A DNA stretch of 64,000 bases from Microglena sp. YARC. Its lineage: Eukaryota; Chlorophyta; Chlorophyceae; Chlamydomonadales; Chlamydomonadaceae. Under the pieces are notes generated by a model that was not told the origin of the DNA, did no database searches, and saw nothing but the letters and a program-made list of their open reading frames with translations. A program made the position numbers and the translations under genes. The stretch covers positions 46,861,221-46,925,220 of the forward strand of contig CM039462.1 of assembly GCA_022414725.1 (NCBI GenBank), in the 5' to 3' direction. Below, in pieces: positions 33,001 through 45,499 of this stretch; positions within the stretch are counted from its first letter, which is position 1; each line of letters opens with the position of its first letter.

Positions 33001-34000
33001 NNNNNNNNNNNNNNNNNNNNNNNNNNNNNNNNNNNNNNNNNNNNNNNNNNNNNNNNNNNNNNNNNNNNNNNNNNNNNNNNNNNNNNNNNNNNNNNNNNNN
33101 NNNNNNNNNNNNNNNNNNNNNNNNNNNNNNNNNNNNNNNNNNNNNNNNNNNNNNNNNNNNNNNNNNNNNNNNNNNNNNNNNNNNNNNNNNNNNNNNNNNN
33201 NNNNNNNNNNNNNNNNNNNNNNNNNNNNNNNNNNNNNNNNNNNNNNNNNNNNNNNNNNNNNNNNNNNNNNNNNNNNNNNNNNNNNNNNNNNNNNNNNNNN
33301 NNNNNNNNNNNNNNNNNNNNNNNNNNNNNNNNNNNNNNNNNNNNNNNNNNNNNNNNNNNNNNNNNNNNNNNNNNNNNNNNNNNNNNNNNNNNNNNNNNNN
33401 NNNNNNNNNNNNNNNNNNNNNNNNNNNNNNNNNNNNNNNNNNNNNNNNNNNNNNNNNNNNNNNNNNNNNNNNNNNNNNNNNNNNNNNNNNNNNNNNNNNN
33501 NNNNNNNNNNNNNNNNNNNNNNNNNNNNNNNNNNNNNNNNNNNNNNNNNNNNNNNNNNNNNNNNNNNNNNNNNNNNNNNNNNNNNNNNNNNNNNNNNNNN
33601 NNNNNNNNNNNNNNNNNNNNNNNNNNNNNNNNNNNNNNNNNNNNNNNNNNNNNNNNNNNNNNNNNNNNNNNNNNNNNNNNNNNNNNNNNNNNNNNNNNNN
33701 NNNNNNNNNNNNNNNNNNNNNNNNNNNNNNNNNNNNNNNNNNNNNNNNNNNNNNNNNNNNNNNNNNNNNNNNNNNNNNNNNNNNNNNNNNNNNNNNNNNN
33801 NNNNNNNNNNNNNNNNNNNNNNNNNNNNNNNNNNNNNNNNNNNNNNNNNNNNNNNNNNNNNNNNNNNNNNNNNNNNNNNNNNNNNNNNNNNNNNNNNNNN
33901 NNNNNNNNNNNNNNNNNNNNNNNNNNNNNNNNNNNNNNNNNNNNNNNNNNNNNNNNNNNNNNNNNNNNNNNNNNNNNNNNNNNNNNNNNNNNNNNNNNNN
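33001..34000. other. Assembly gap, 1,000 N
   Basis: Exactly 1,000 N, so a scaffolding gap of nominal size. Open frames across it are meaningless. Confidence 1.
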
Positions 34001-37000
34001 AACGAGAGAGTCAAGCAGGCAGACTAGATAGGACAGGAGACTCACACATGATATGCATCCATAACTTCTCTTCCCTCTTATATACGTATTCATTGTTAAT
34101 TGATGTGTATGCATACACACAAAGCGTCAATAGCATTGTTTGGACAGTTGGTCCAGACCAGATAGAAGCAAGGCAGACTCACCCATTGATGCATCCAGTA
34201 ACTCTCGTTCTCTTGATATGGCCGTATTCATCGTTACATATTTATGTCATACAACACAGCAGGCAGAGCAGATAGACACGGCGGATCGTACCCATGATAG
34301 CATGCTCATACACTTGTCTCTTGCCCTCTTATAACGAATTCATTTTATTGATCTTATGCAAACACAAACAGGCAGACAAGATAGACAGCGCAGACTTTTA
34401 CTCAACGCATGATGAGCATCCATAACCCTTCCCTCTTATACGTTATTGCATTTACATATTTTTATGCATACACAAGCAGGCGCAGACAGATAGACCAGGC
34501 AGACTGCACTACATGATATGCATGTCAATTGAACTCTACTTCCTCCTTATAAGCCCCGTCTTCGAATTGGGTTACATATTTATAGGATACACGGAAGCAG
34601 GTGACAGACAGATAAGGATCGGCCAGACTCATCACCATGATACGCCATCCATAGACTGCTCTCCCTCTTATACGTATTTCATTTATTATTATGCATACAC
34701 AACGCAGGCAGACAGATTAGACACAGGACGGACCCGTACCCGATGATAGCATGTCATAACCCTCTTCCTCTTATAAGAGCCGTATTATTTTTCATCTTAC
34801 CATATCTTATGCATACCACAAGCAGGCAACAGATTGCAGCAGGACTCCACGAACTAGCCTCATTTAATCCATAGCGATAGCATTCCAGCATTTCAACTCT
34901 CCTTCCTCTTGCATACGTATGCATTTATTGATTTATGCATAACACAAGTGCAGGCAGACAGATAGACAGGTGGGCATGACTACTCACCATGATAGCATAA
35001 TAACCTCATTACTAGCCCTCTCAATTCCATCCTTCTACTACGTATTCATTTAGTTAACTAATTTTTATTAGCGTACACCTAAGCGAGGCAGACAGATAAC
35101 AGGCACGATCTTCACACATGATTAGGCATTCATTACCTCTTTCCTCTTATAATCGTTATTTCATCGATTTTACATATTTTATGCATTACAAGCCCTAAGC
35201 AAGCTGTGGTCCGCAGGAGACAGTAGACAGGCGGATCGTCACCATGATAGAATCCATTAAATCTCTCTTGCCTCTGTATATCGTATTCATTTATTTGATA
35301 TTATTGCATACACTAGCAGGGCAGTGAGCAGAGTTATGACAGGGCAGACTCGACTCATGATAGCATGCCATTAACTGCTCTTCCTTTATACGTATTCATT
35401 GCTATTGATCTTATGCATAAAACAATGCAGGCAGACAGGATAGACCAGGACGAGACTCACCATAGATCAGCAATCCATAAACGTCTCTTCCCTTATTACG
35501 TATTCATTTTATTGATTTATGCAATAGCACAAGCAAGGCAGACAGATATGACAGGGAACTCAACCAATGATTTGGCATTCGCATGGGACCCCTGTAGTGG
35601 ATAATGGATTCGGGCTACTCGCTTCCTCTTATACGTATTCATCTTACATATTTAAATTGCGTACTACTAAGCAAGGTTGCAGACAGATAGACAGGGGACA
35701 GACTCACGCGAGTGATGAGCATCCATACACTCTGCTTCCTCTTATACGTATTCAGACTTATTGATTTAATAGCATACACAAGCAGGGGCAGACAGACTAG
35801 ACAGGCAAGTACTCACCATCGATAGCATCCATAACTCTCTTCCCTCTTCATATCGTATCATTATTGAATTTATAGCATAGCACAAGCAGGCAGCACAGAT
35901 AGGAGCAGGCGCGAACTCCACCATGATAGCATAAAACCATTTACTCTCTTCCTCTTATAGCGTATCTACGTATTATCTGTAATTTTACTGTGCACGGATA
36001 CACGAAGCAAATTGCAGTACAGATAGACAGCAGACTCACCATGATAGATACCATCATGAACTCATCTTACCGTCTTATTACGGTATTCATGGCCTTATTG
36101 ATTATGCCATACAACAGGTTCTGCAAACTAAGATCTGTAGATAGTTCAGCATTATACAGAGATCATGGCATAGTGTGATGGAGACTCTGCAGCTGGCAGA
36201 CAGCACTAGACACGGGCAGACTCACTATGAATATGCATCGTCATAAAACTCATCTTTTCCCTCTTATATCGTTTACATGGTTTATGATTTACTGCATAAC
36301 ACAAGCAGGGCAGACAGATAGACAGGGACAGACTGGCACCATGAATAGCAGAATTGCTGCACATTCTCTTCCCTCTTCATAGTCACGTATTCATTATACC
36401 ATATATATTATTGCATACAAAGGCAGGCAGACCCCAGATAGACAGGCAGCCTTCCCCATGAATTATGCATCCATGAATCTCTCTTCCCCTCCTTATCAGG
36501 TATTCATTTAATTGGATTTATGGCATACACTAGCAGGGCAGACAGATAGACATGGGCAGACTCACCATGATGATTGCTATTTACCGATCCCAGTGTATTC
36601 TAGTTGCTGAGCCATGCATCGACTCGAGAAAGGTCAGGGGATGTATACGTAATGTACTACCACGTATAAGAACCCTCCCTTAGGATTGCACTCAAGAGTG
36701 ATAACTCTCGTTCCCTCCTTTTTGTAGATCGTATTATCTTTACATATTTATAGCATACGACAATGCAGGCAGCCCAGATAGCATGGCCAGACTCACCATG
36801 ATAGCATCTCATAATCTCTTCCTGCTTATAGCGTATTATTTTACACTATTTTGCATACACAAGCAGCAGCAGACAGATAGACAGGCAGACTCACCAATGA
36901 TAAAGGCATCCATAACTCTCTTCCTCTTATTACGTATTTTCCATCATTTACAATATTTATGCCTACACAAGCAAGGCAGATACAGATAAGAGCAGGACAG

Positions 37001-40000
37001 ACTCACCATGAAAGCATCCATTACTCTGCTTCCCCTCTTATACGTATTTCTGGTTACATATTTATGCAGGTAACAAAGCATGGCCAGACAGATAGATCAG
37101 GCAGCACTCACATTGATAGCATCGCATAATACTCTCTTCTCTTATAGCGTATCATAGTTATTGATTATGTCACACGACACGCATGAGCAGACAGAATAGA
37201 ACAGGCAGACTCACCATGAATAAACCGAAGAACTCTCCTTCCTCCTTGTACGTATTTCATCTACTTATTGATTTAATGCATACACCAGAAGCAGCAGACA
37301 GATAGATCAAGCAGACTCAACCCATGATTGCATCCATAACTCTCTTTCCTCTTATACCGTTAAATTTTCCAAAATGTCCACTTATTGATATTTATGCATA
37401 CCAAGCAGGCAGAGAACACGACACGATATGACAGGTTCACGACTACACAGGTCAATTTGATAAGCATCCCATCAACTCGTCTTGCTCTTAGTAACGTATT
37501 CCATATTTATTTGTGATGTTATGCATTTAGCACAAGCAGAGGAAGCCAGACAGATAGACCGGGACAGGCACATCACCATGATAAAGGCATCCATTACTCT
37601 CTTCCTCTTATAGCGTAATTCCATTGTATATTTAGATTTATGCATAACAAGCAGCAGGATCCAGCATAGAAACCAGGACAGACTTCACGCATATAGCATC
37701 CATTAACGTCTCTTCCTCTTATACGTATTTCATTTACACTATTTATGCAGTACACAAGCAGGCAGACATACGGACAGGGGGGCAGACCTCACCATGATAG
37801 CATCCATTAACTCTCTTCCGTCTTATACGGTATAATCTCGTTATTGATTTTTATGCATACACAACGCACCGGCAGACAGATAGGGGCACAGGCAGGACTC
37901 ACCATGATATAGCAATCTCCATTACTCTCTTCCTCTTATACGTATTCCATTATGACTTTATGCATAACACAAGAGACAGGCAGACAGATAGACAGGCAGA
38001 CTCACCATGATAGCATCCATAAAACTCTCTTTCCTTCGCGTTATACTCGTATTCATTTATTGATTTATGCATACACAAGCAGCAGACAGGATAGGACAGG
38101 CAGACTCACACCATCCGATAAGCATCCTGGGATAACTCTCTTCCTCTTATATCACGTATTCATTTATATTTATGCATACACAAGCAGGGCAGACAGATAG
38201 ACAGGAGACCTCCACCATGATAGCATCCATTAACTCTTGTGCTTTTTAGATCCTCTTATACACGTATTCATTGTACATATTTATGCATACACAAGCAGGC
38301 AGACAGATAGGACAGGCAACTCACATGGGATAGCATCCATAACTATCTTCCTCTTGCAACGTATTCATTTACATATTTATGCATACACAAGCAGGCAGAC
38401 AGATAGACAGGCGGACTCACCATGATAGCATCCATTACTCTCTTCCTCTTATACGTATTCATTTATTGATTTATGCATACACAAGCAGGCAGACAGATAG
38501 ACAGGCAGACTCACCATGATAGCATCCATAACTCTCTTCCTCTTATACCGTATATCATTATTGATTTATGCATACACAAGCAGGCAGACAGATAGACAGG
38601 CAGACTCACCATGATAGCATCCATAACTCTCTTCCTCTTATACGTATTCATTTACATATTTATGCATACACAAGCAGGCAGACAGATAGACAGGCAGATC
38701 TCACCATGATAGCATCCATAACTCTCTTCCTCTTATACGTATTCAATTTACATATTTATGGCATACACAAGCAGGCAGACAGATAGAACCAGGCAGACTC
38801 ACCATGCCTCCATAGCATCATAACTCTCTTCCTCTTATACGTATTCATTTACATATTTATGCATACACAAGCAGATAGCAGACAGATAGACAGCAACAGA
38901 CTACACCATGATAGGCATCCATAACTCTCTTCCTCTTATACGTATTCATTTTACATATTTATTGCATACACAAGCAGGCAGACAGATAGACAGGCAGACT
39001 CACCATGATAGCATCCATAACTCTCTTCCTCTTATACGTATTCATTTACATATTTATGCATACACAAGCAGGCAGACAGATAGACAGGCAGACTCACCAT
39101 GATAGCATCCATAACTCTCTTCCTCTTATACGTATTCATTTACATATTTATGCATACACAAGCAGGCAGACAGATAGACAGGCAGACTCACCATGATAGA
39201 TCCATAACTCTCTTCCTCTTATACGTATTCATTTACATATTTATGCATACACAAGCAGGCAGACAGATAGACGGCGACAATCACCATCATCAATGATAGC
39301 ATTCATAACTCTCTTCCTCTTATACGTATTCATTTACATATTTATGCATACACAAGCAGCAGACAGATAGACAGGCAGACTCACCATGATAGCATCCATA
39401 ACTCTCTTCCTCTATACGTATTCATTTACATATTTATGCATACACAAGCAGGCAGACAGATAGACAGGCAGACTCACCATGATAGCATTCATAACTCTCT
39501 TCCTCTTATACGTATTCATTTACATATTTATGCAAACAAGCAGGCAGACAGATAGACAGGCAGACTCACCATGATAGCATCCATAACTCTCTTCCTCTTA
39601 TACGTATTCATTTACATATTTATGCATACACAAGCAGCAGACAGATAGACAGGCAGACTCACCAATGATAGCATCCATAAACTCTCTTCCATCTTATACG
39701 TATCATCTTACATATTTATGCATACACAAGCAGGCAGACAGATAGACAGGCAGACTCACCATGATAGCATCCATAACTCTCTTCCTCTTATACGTATTCA
39801 TTTATTGATTTATGCATACACAAGCAGGCAGACAGATAGACAGGCAGACTCACCATGATAGCATCCATTACTCTCTTCCTCTTATACGTATTCATTTATT
39901 GATTTATGCATACACAACAGGCAGACAGATAGACAGGCAGACTCACCATGATAGCATCCATAACTCTCTTCCTCTTATACGTATTCATTTACATATTTAT

Positions 40001-40290
40001 GCATACACAAGCAGGCAGACAGATAGACAGGCGGACGTACCATGATAGCATCCATAACTCTCTTCCTCTTAGACGTATTCATTTATATATTTATTCATAC
40101 ACAAGCAGGCAGACAGATAGACAGGCGGACGTACCATGATAGCATCCATTACTCTCTTCCTCTTATACGTATTTATTTATTTGTTTATTTATTCATACAC
40201 AAGCAGACAGACAGACAGACAAACAGACAGACAAGCGGACGTACCATGATAGCATACATTACTCTCTTCCTCTTATACGCAGTTGACATC
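34001..40290 (-). repeat. About 94-bp satellite made of an exon end plus its splice donor
   Basis: On the minus strand each unit reads the exon end YKRKRVMDAIM, then a donor (GTGAGT in most, GTACGT in the first few), then about 55 bases of intron (ctgcctgtctatctgtctgc and tgtatgcataaatatg). The true exon is at 40,432-40,658, directly upstream in gene sense; a longer copy (from about CAYFGLMSTAYKRKR) lies at about 40,238-40,330. From about 38,300 to 40,250 the units are clean; from 34,001 to about 38,300 they carry many small insertions and deletions. Roughly 60 or more copies. Confidence 0.93.
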
Positions 40291-40431
40291 AGCCCGAAAT
40301 AAGCACAGCCTGAACCGCCGCTAGATTTCCCTACCTCTTCTGCCTCTCGCGCCACCCACCCTAACACGCCGCACTGTAGCATAAATAACACACACATCGA
40401 CACACGTAGGCAGACAGACAGGCGGACGTAC

Positions 40432-40658
40432 CATGATAGCATCCATTACTCTCTTCCTCTTATACGCAGTCGACATTAGCCCGAAGTAAGCACAGCCTGC
40501 ACCGCCGCTAGATTTCCCTGCTTCTTCTGCCTCTCGTGCCACGCGCTCTAACACGTCCGTCATGATCTGAATGAACTCTTCGAACTCTATCTCCCCCGAT
40601 TTCGAATCATCCACATCAGACACTATCAAGTCCACCTCTCGCCTCGTCATATTGATCC
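40432..40658 (-). CDS. Calmodulin-like EF-hand protein, EF-hand 2 exon
   Basis: Acceptor ccttctacag and donor ATCATG followed by GTACGT. It enters with two bases and ends on a whole codon. It encodes INMTRREVDLIVSDV, then EF-hand loop 2 DDSKSGEIEFEE (D1, S3, S5, G6, I8, E12), FIQIM, an acidic-basic helix (VLERVAREAEEAGK) and a tail GCAYFGLMSTAYKRKRVMD. The reading joins in phase to the exon at 43,294-43,373 as LLGINMTRRE, matching the linker of calmodulin-type EF pairs. The protein probably binds Ca2+; its partner is unknown. The tail after the second EF-hand is not calmodulin-like, and further exons must lie beyond the satellite. Confidence 0.92.
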
Positions 40659-40689
40659 CTGTAGAAGGAGGCAGTATGGGTGGAATGGG

Positions 40690-41345
40690 GGAAGCGTGTA
40701 TGGGTGTATGGGTGTAATAGGTGTATGGGTGTATGGGTGTATGGTGTAATGGTGTGTTGGGATGGGTGTGGGTGTATGGGTGTATGGTGTATGGGTGTAT
40801 GGGTATGGGTGTAATGGGTGTATGGGTGTATGGGTGTATGGGTGTATGGGTGTATTTAGGTGTATGGGTGTATGGGTGTATGGGTGTATGGGTGTATGGG
40901 TGTATGGGTGTATGGGTGTATGGGTGTAATAGGTGTATGAGTGTATGGGTGTAATAGGTGTATGGGTGTATGGGTGTATGGGTGTATGGGTGTATGGGTG
41001 TATGGGTGTAATAGGTGTATGGGTGTATGGGTGTATGGGTGTAATGGGTGTAATGGGTGTATGGGTGTATGGGTGTATGGGTGTAATGGGTGTAATGGGT
41101 GTATGGGTGTATGGGTGTATGGGTGTATGGGTGTAGGGTGTAATGGGTGTATGGGTGTATGGGGTGTATGGTGTATGGGTGTAATGGGTGTATGGGTGTA
41201 TGGGTGTAAGGGTGTAAGGGTGTATGGGTGTAATGGGTGTAATGGGTGTATGGGTGTATGGGTGTAAGGGTGTATGGGTGTAAGGGTGTATGGGTGTATG
41301 GGTGTATGGGTGTATGGGTGTAATGGGTGTTTGGGTGTATGGGTT
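40690..41345. repeat. (gggtgtat)n minisatellite
   Basis: gggtgtat with gggtgtaat and gggtgtaag variants over about 650 bp inside the intron between EF-hand exons. Confidence 0.95.
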
Positions 41346-41905
41346 AGGGGGGGTAACTCTATCTCCCCCGACTATGAATGAGCCACTTCAGCCACTCCCA
41401 AACACACCTCTCACCTCCTCATATTGATACCTGTAGAGGGTGGCAGGTCCGGGTCTGTTGAGTGTGGAGTTGTGGGTTGTGGGTGTATGGATGTATGTAT
41501 TTATGGTTTAGGGGGGTAACTCTCTCCCCCCTGATTTTGAATCATTAACTTCAGACGCTTCCAAGTCCACCTCTCTCCTTGTCCTATTGATCCCTGCAGA
41601 AGGAGGTAGGCCAGGGACCCAGGGTCAGTTGAGTCTGGAGTTGTGGGTTGTGGGCGTTAAGATGTATGGGTTGATGTGTGTATGTGTTTATAGGCCCACT
41701 TCAGCCACTACCAAGTCCACCTCTCTCCTCGTCCTACTGATCCTTGTAGAGGGAGGCAGTATGGGTGGAATGGGGGAAGGGCGAAAGGGTGTATGGGTGT
41801 GTGGGTAAGGGGGGTAACTCTATCTCCCCTGTTTTTGAATCCTCAACTACAGACATCATCAAGCCCACCTTTCTTCTTGTCCTATTGGTACCTGTAGAGG
41901 GAGGC
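41346..41905 (-). repeat. Acceptor-side copies of the EF-hand 2 exon
   Basis: Four decaying copies lie near 41,355-41,445, 41,515-41,605, 41,690-41,755 and 41,815-41,900. On the minus strand each has an acceptor (ctacag or ctgcag), then GG-ATCAATAGGA-like exon start, and most run on to a sequence like GATTC-AAA-GGGGAGATAGAGTT. They keep the exon's first 70 bases or so, then diverge into simple repeats. Confidence 0.88.
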
Positions 41906-41999
41906 AGGCCAGGGGCGTTGAGTGTGGGGTTGAGGGTGTATGGGTGTATGGTGTATGTGCCTAGAAGCTGCTACTGGTAGCTAGACATAAAAGCTATGC

Positions 42000-42655
42000 A
42001 CAGCACACAAAGCAGGGTTGTACTGTGCATGTGTCACAATGTACAACACACAAAGCAGGGTTGTACTTTGCATGTATCACAATGTACAACACACAAAGCA
42101 GGGTTGTACTGTGCATGTGTCACAATATACAACACGCAAAGCAGGGTTGTACTGTGCATGTGTCACAATATACAACACGCAAAGCAGGGTTGTACTGTGC
42201 ATGTGTCACAATATACAACGCACAAAGCAGGGTTGTACTGCGCATGAGTCACAATGTACAACGCACAAAGCAGGGTAGTACTAAGCATGTGCCACAATGT
42301 ACAACACACAAATCAGGGCCGTACTATGCATGTATCACAATGTACAACACACAAAGCAGGGTTGTACTGCGCATGTGTCACAATGTACAACACACAAAGC
42401 AGGGTTGTACTGCGCATGTGTCACAATGTACAACACACAAAGCAGGGTTGTACTGCGCATGTGTCACAATGTACAACACACAAAGCAGGGTTGTACTGCG
42501 CATGTGTCACAATGTACAACACACAAAGCAGGGTTTTACTGTGCATGTGTCACAATGTACAAAACACAAAGCAGGGTTGTACTGTACATGTGTCACAATA
42601 TACAACGCACAAAGCAGGGTTGTACTGCGCATGTGTCACAATGTACAACACACAT
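42000..42655. repeat. 43-bp minisatellite, about 15 copies
   Basis: The unit caaagcagggttgtactgtg plus catgtgtcacaatgtacaac repeats with point variants. The period is not a multiple of three, so all plus frames look open in turn. Confidence 0.95.
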
Positions 42656-42716
42656 GAATACCTAGCAGCTTGAAAGCGCTCTGCAACTCTTCGTCCACCT
42701 CGAGGACGATGACCTG
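42656..42716 (-). repeat. Donor-side copy of the EF-hand 1 exon
   Basis: The minus strand reads GTGGACGAAGAGTTGCAGAG then TTTCAAGCTGCTAG and a GTATTC donor. It copies the end of the exon at 43,294-43,373 (ELQSAFKLL). Confidence 0.85.
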
Positions 42717-42779
42717 TGGGAGCCTGGACCCCACTCACCAACACCACCACCGCACCCATCAACCACTACCCACCACCAG

Positions 42780-43260
42780 GTGCGCATCCTCTTAATCCAC
42801 CTGGACCCCACTCACCACCCCAAACCCACCACCCCACCCACTGCCCCACCTAGCACCCACTCACCACCCCACCCCCACTACCCACCACCAGGTGCACATC
42901 TTCTTCGTCCACCTGGACCCCACTCACCACCACCACGACCACTACCCACCACCAGGTGCACATCTTCTTCGTCCACCTGGACCCCACTCACCACCCCAAA
43001 CCCACCACCCCACCCACTGCCCCACCTAGCACCCACTCACCACCACCACCACCACTACCCACCACCAGGTGCACATCTTCTTCGTCCACCTGGACCCCAC
43101 TCACCACCACCACCACCACTACCCACCACCAGGTGCACATTTTCTTCGTCCACCTGGACCCCACTCACCACCACCACCACCACTACCCACCACCAGGTGC
43201 ACATCTTATTCGTCCACCTGGACCCCACTCACCACCACCACCACCACTACCCCACCTAGC
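42780..43260. repeat. Tandem repeat of ggtgcacatcttcttcgtcc units
   Basis: Six head-to-tail units of 60-110 bp contain ttcttcgtccacctggaccc and a (cac)n tract. The tcgtccacct part resembles the exon copy at 42,690-42,710. Confidence 0.9.
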
Positions 43261-43293
43261 ACACACCCACCACCTCACCACCCATAACCCCAC

Positions 43294-43373
43294 CTAGAAG
43301 CTTGAAAGCGCTCTGCAACTCTTGGGCATCAATGGCTCCGGAACCATCTTCATCCATCAAGTTGAAGCATTCC
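43294..43373 (-). CDS. Calmodulin-like EF-hand protein, EF-hand 1 exon
   Basis: The 80-base exon encodes ECFNLM, then loop 1 DEDGSGAIDAQE with all ligand positions canonical (D1, D3, S5, G6, I8, E12), then LQSAFKLL. The donor is CTAG followed by GTGGGG. The acceptor here (ctatcaag) is weaker than in its upstream copies (ctctccag). The first base completes K of DFK from the exon at 46,492-46,535, giving ADFKECFNLMDEDG, the calmodulin-type 'EFKEAFSLFD' pattern. Confidence 0.92.
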
Positions 43374-44400
43374 CTTGATAGCAGTGAGGAAAAGGTCAGT
43401 GTAGTGACAAACAAAGGTCAGCATAGTCATGGCGTAGTCACCGTAGTGGCCAAAAAAAGGTCAGAAAGTGGCAAAAAAGGTCAGCGTAGTGGAAATAAAA
43501 GGGAACCATCTTCCGGCCATCTTCATCCATCAAGTTGAAGAATTCCCTGGAGAGCACCGAAGGAAAGGTCAGCGTAATGCCAAAAACAAAGGTTGGTGTA
43601 GTCAAGGCGTAGTGGCCTAAACAAGGTCAGCGTACTGGCAAAAAAAGGTCAGTGTAGTCAGGGCGTAGTGGCCAAAAAAGGTCAGCATACTGGCAAAAAA
43701 AGGTCAGTGTAGCCAGGGCGTACTGGCCAAAAAAGGTCAGCGACCTGGCAAAAAAAGGTCAGTGTAGCCAGGGCGTAGTGGCCAAAAAAGGTCAGCATAC
43801 TGGCAAAAAAAGGTCAGTGTAGTCAGGGCGTAGTGGCCAAAAAAGGTCAGCGACCTGGCAAAAAAAGGTCAGTGTAGTCAGGGCGTAGTGGCCAAAAAAG
43901 GTCAGCATACTGGCAAAAAAAGGTCAGTGTAGTCAGGGCGTAGTGGCCAAAAAAGCTCAGCGTATTGGCAAAAAAAGGTCAGTGTAGTCAGGGCGTAGTG
44001 GCCAAAACAAGGTCAGCGTAGTCAAGGCGTAGTGGCCAAAACAAGGTCAGCGTAGTCAAGGCGTAGTGGCCAAATCAAGGTCAGCGTAGTCAAGGCGTAG
44101 TGGCCAAAACAAGGTCAGCGTAGTGACAAAAACAAAGGTTGGCGTAGTCAGGGCGTAGTGGCCAAAAAAGGTCAGCATAGTGGCAATACAAAGTGGGCGT
44201 AGTCAGGGCGAAGTGGCCAAATAAAAAGTCAGCGTAGTCAGGCGTAGTGGTAAAAAAAGTCAGTGTTGTCACTAGTCAGGGAGTGGTGGCAATAAAAGTC
44301 AGAGAAGTGGCAAAAAAAGGGAACTACCTTCGTCCATCCAGTTGAAGGATTGCCTGGAGAGTACCGAGGGACAGGTCAGCGTAGTGGCCACATCTTGAAA
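43374..44400 (-). repeat. Acceptor-side copies of EF-hand 1 exon and intron-tail tandem repeats
   Basis: Exon-start copies lie near 43,510-43,565 and 44,325-44,375 (minus strand: ctctccag, then GGAATTCTTCAACTTGATGG). Between them a roughly 33-bp tandem repeat (aaaaaaggtcagtgtagtca, ggcgtagtggcc) multiplies the intron sequence that precedes the true acceptor. Confidence 0.85.
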
Positions 44401-44516
44401 TTTGAATTTTAATTTTGAATTTTGAATTTTGACAACAGAAACGAGTGGTGGACAAGTACATCTCCCATCCACCATGCATGCATGTACGTCGCAGTCAAGG
44501 GGTAGCTAGTTTGGGT

Positions 44517-44760
44517 CTGCCTGTCTGTCTGTCTGTCTGTCTGTCTGCCTGTCTGTCTGCCTGTCTGTCTGTCTGTCTGTCTGCCTGTCTGTCTGTCTGC
44601 CTGCCTGTCTGCCTGTCTGTCTGCCTGTCTGCCTGTCTGTCTGTCTGTCTGCCTGTCTGTCTGTCTGCCTGTCTGTCTGTCTGCCTGTCTGTCTGCCTGT
44701 CTGTCTGTCTGTCTGCCTGTCTGTCTGTCTGTCTGTCTGTCTGTCTGCCTGTCTGTCTGC

Positions 44761-44791
<31 letters not shown>

Positions 44792-44897
44792 CCTGTCTGT
44801 CTGCCTGTCTGTCTGTCTGTCTGCCTGTCTGTCTGTCTGCCTGTCTGTCTGCCTGCCTGTCTGTCTGTCTGTCTGTCTGTCTGTCTGCCTGTCTGCC

Positions 44898-44934
<37 letters not shown>

Positions 44935-44948
44935 GCCAGTCTGTCTGT
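44517..44948. repeat. (ctgt/ctgc)n tetranucleotide tract
   Basis: About 430 bp of ctgtctgtctgcctgt-type repeats. Confidence 0.97.
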
Positions 44949-45225
44949 TACAGTCCAGGGGTAGGCCAAATAGTGGAATAGGCCTTGATAAACTGAACTC
45001 AAAACAATCGTTTTACCAACGGGGGCCCTGTGTTTGTGCTACAGTGATAGTTTGAATAAAGGGACTTGCCCAACCGTGATAGGAAGAGCTATAAAGAAAA
45101 AGCATTGATGAACTGAACTCAAGACATTTTTTTTATTTTACCGATGGGGGCCCTGAGTTTGTGTTGTTAGTGATAGTTTGAATCAGGGGACTTGCCCAAC
45201 CTGATACAAGCAAGATCAACTCTAT
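44945..45225 (+). repeat. Dispersed repeat (gtccaggggtaggccaaat family), tandem partial copies
   Basis: gttacagtccaggggtaggc opens the first; three partial copies of the gacttgcccaacc to gggggcccTGtgttt body follow. Confidence 0.7.
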
Positions 45226-45279
45226 GTCACTAGGGGAAAGGACAGCTTAGTCGCCACTTCAACTTTTTAAGAAGGAAAA

Positions 45280-45480
45280 GAACCTAAATCCTAAACCCTA
45301 AACCCTGAACCCCTTACTCGCCAAATTTTGACAAGAAAATGTAAGCTAAACCCTAAACCCTGAACTCCTCAGTCGCCATCCTAAACCCTGAACTCCTCAG
45401 TCGCCACCCTAAACCCTGAACTCCTCAGTTGCCACCCTAAACCCTGAACTCCTCAGTCGCCACTTCAAATCTTGACAAGA
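45280..45480. repeat. Telomere-like repeat (ccctaaaccctgaa)
   Basis: cctaaaccctaaaccctgaa, then ccctgaactcctcagtcgcc in five tandem copies. The ccctaaa core is the plant-type telomere motif; the context is intronic. Confidence 0.8.
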
Positions 45481-45499
45481 GAATTTAAGCTTCGGACAA

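Noticed and set aside
32875..34275. Long open frames over 33,001-34,000
   Set aside because: They consist of N and are open only because the gap has no stop codons.
42000..42657. A 210-codon plus-strand protein with repeated CACVTMYNTQSRVV
   Set aside because: The 43-bp period is not a multiple of three and all three frames are open in turn, so this is minisatellite, not a repeat protein.
44409..45002. Q/D/R-rich or C/L/S-rich proteins over the ctgt tract
   Set aside because: They arise from a tetranucleotide repeat on either strand.
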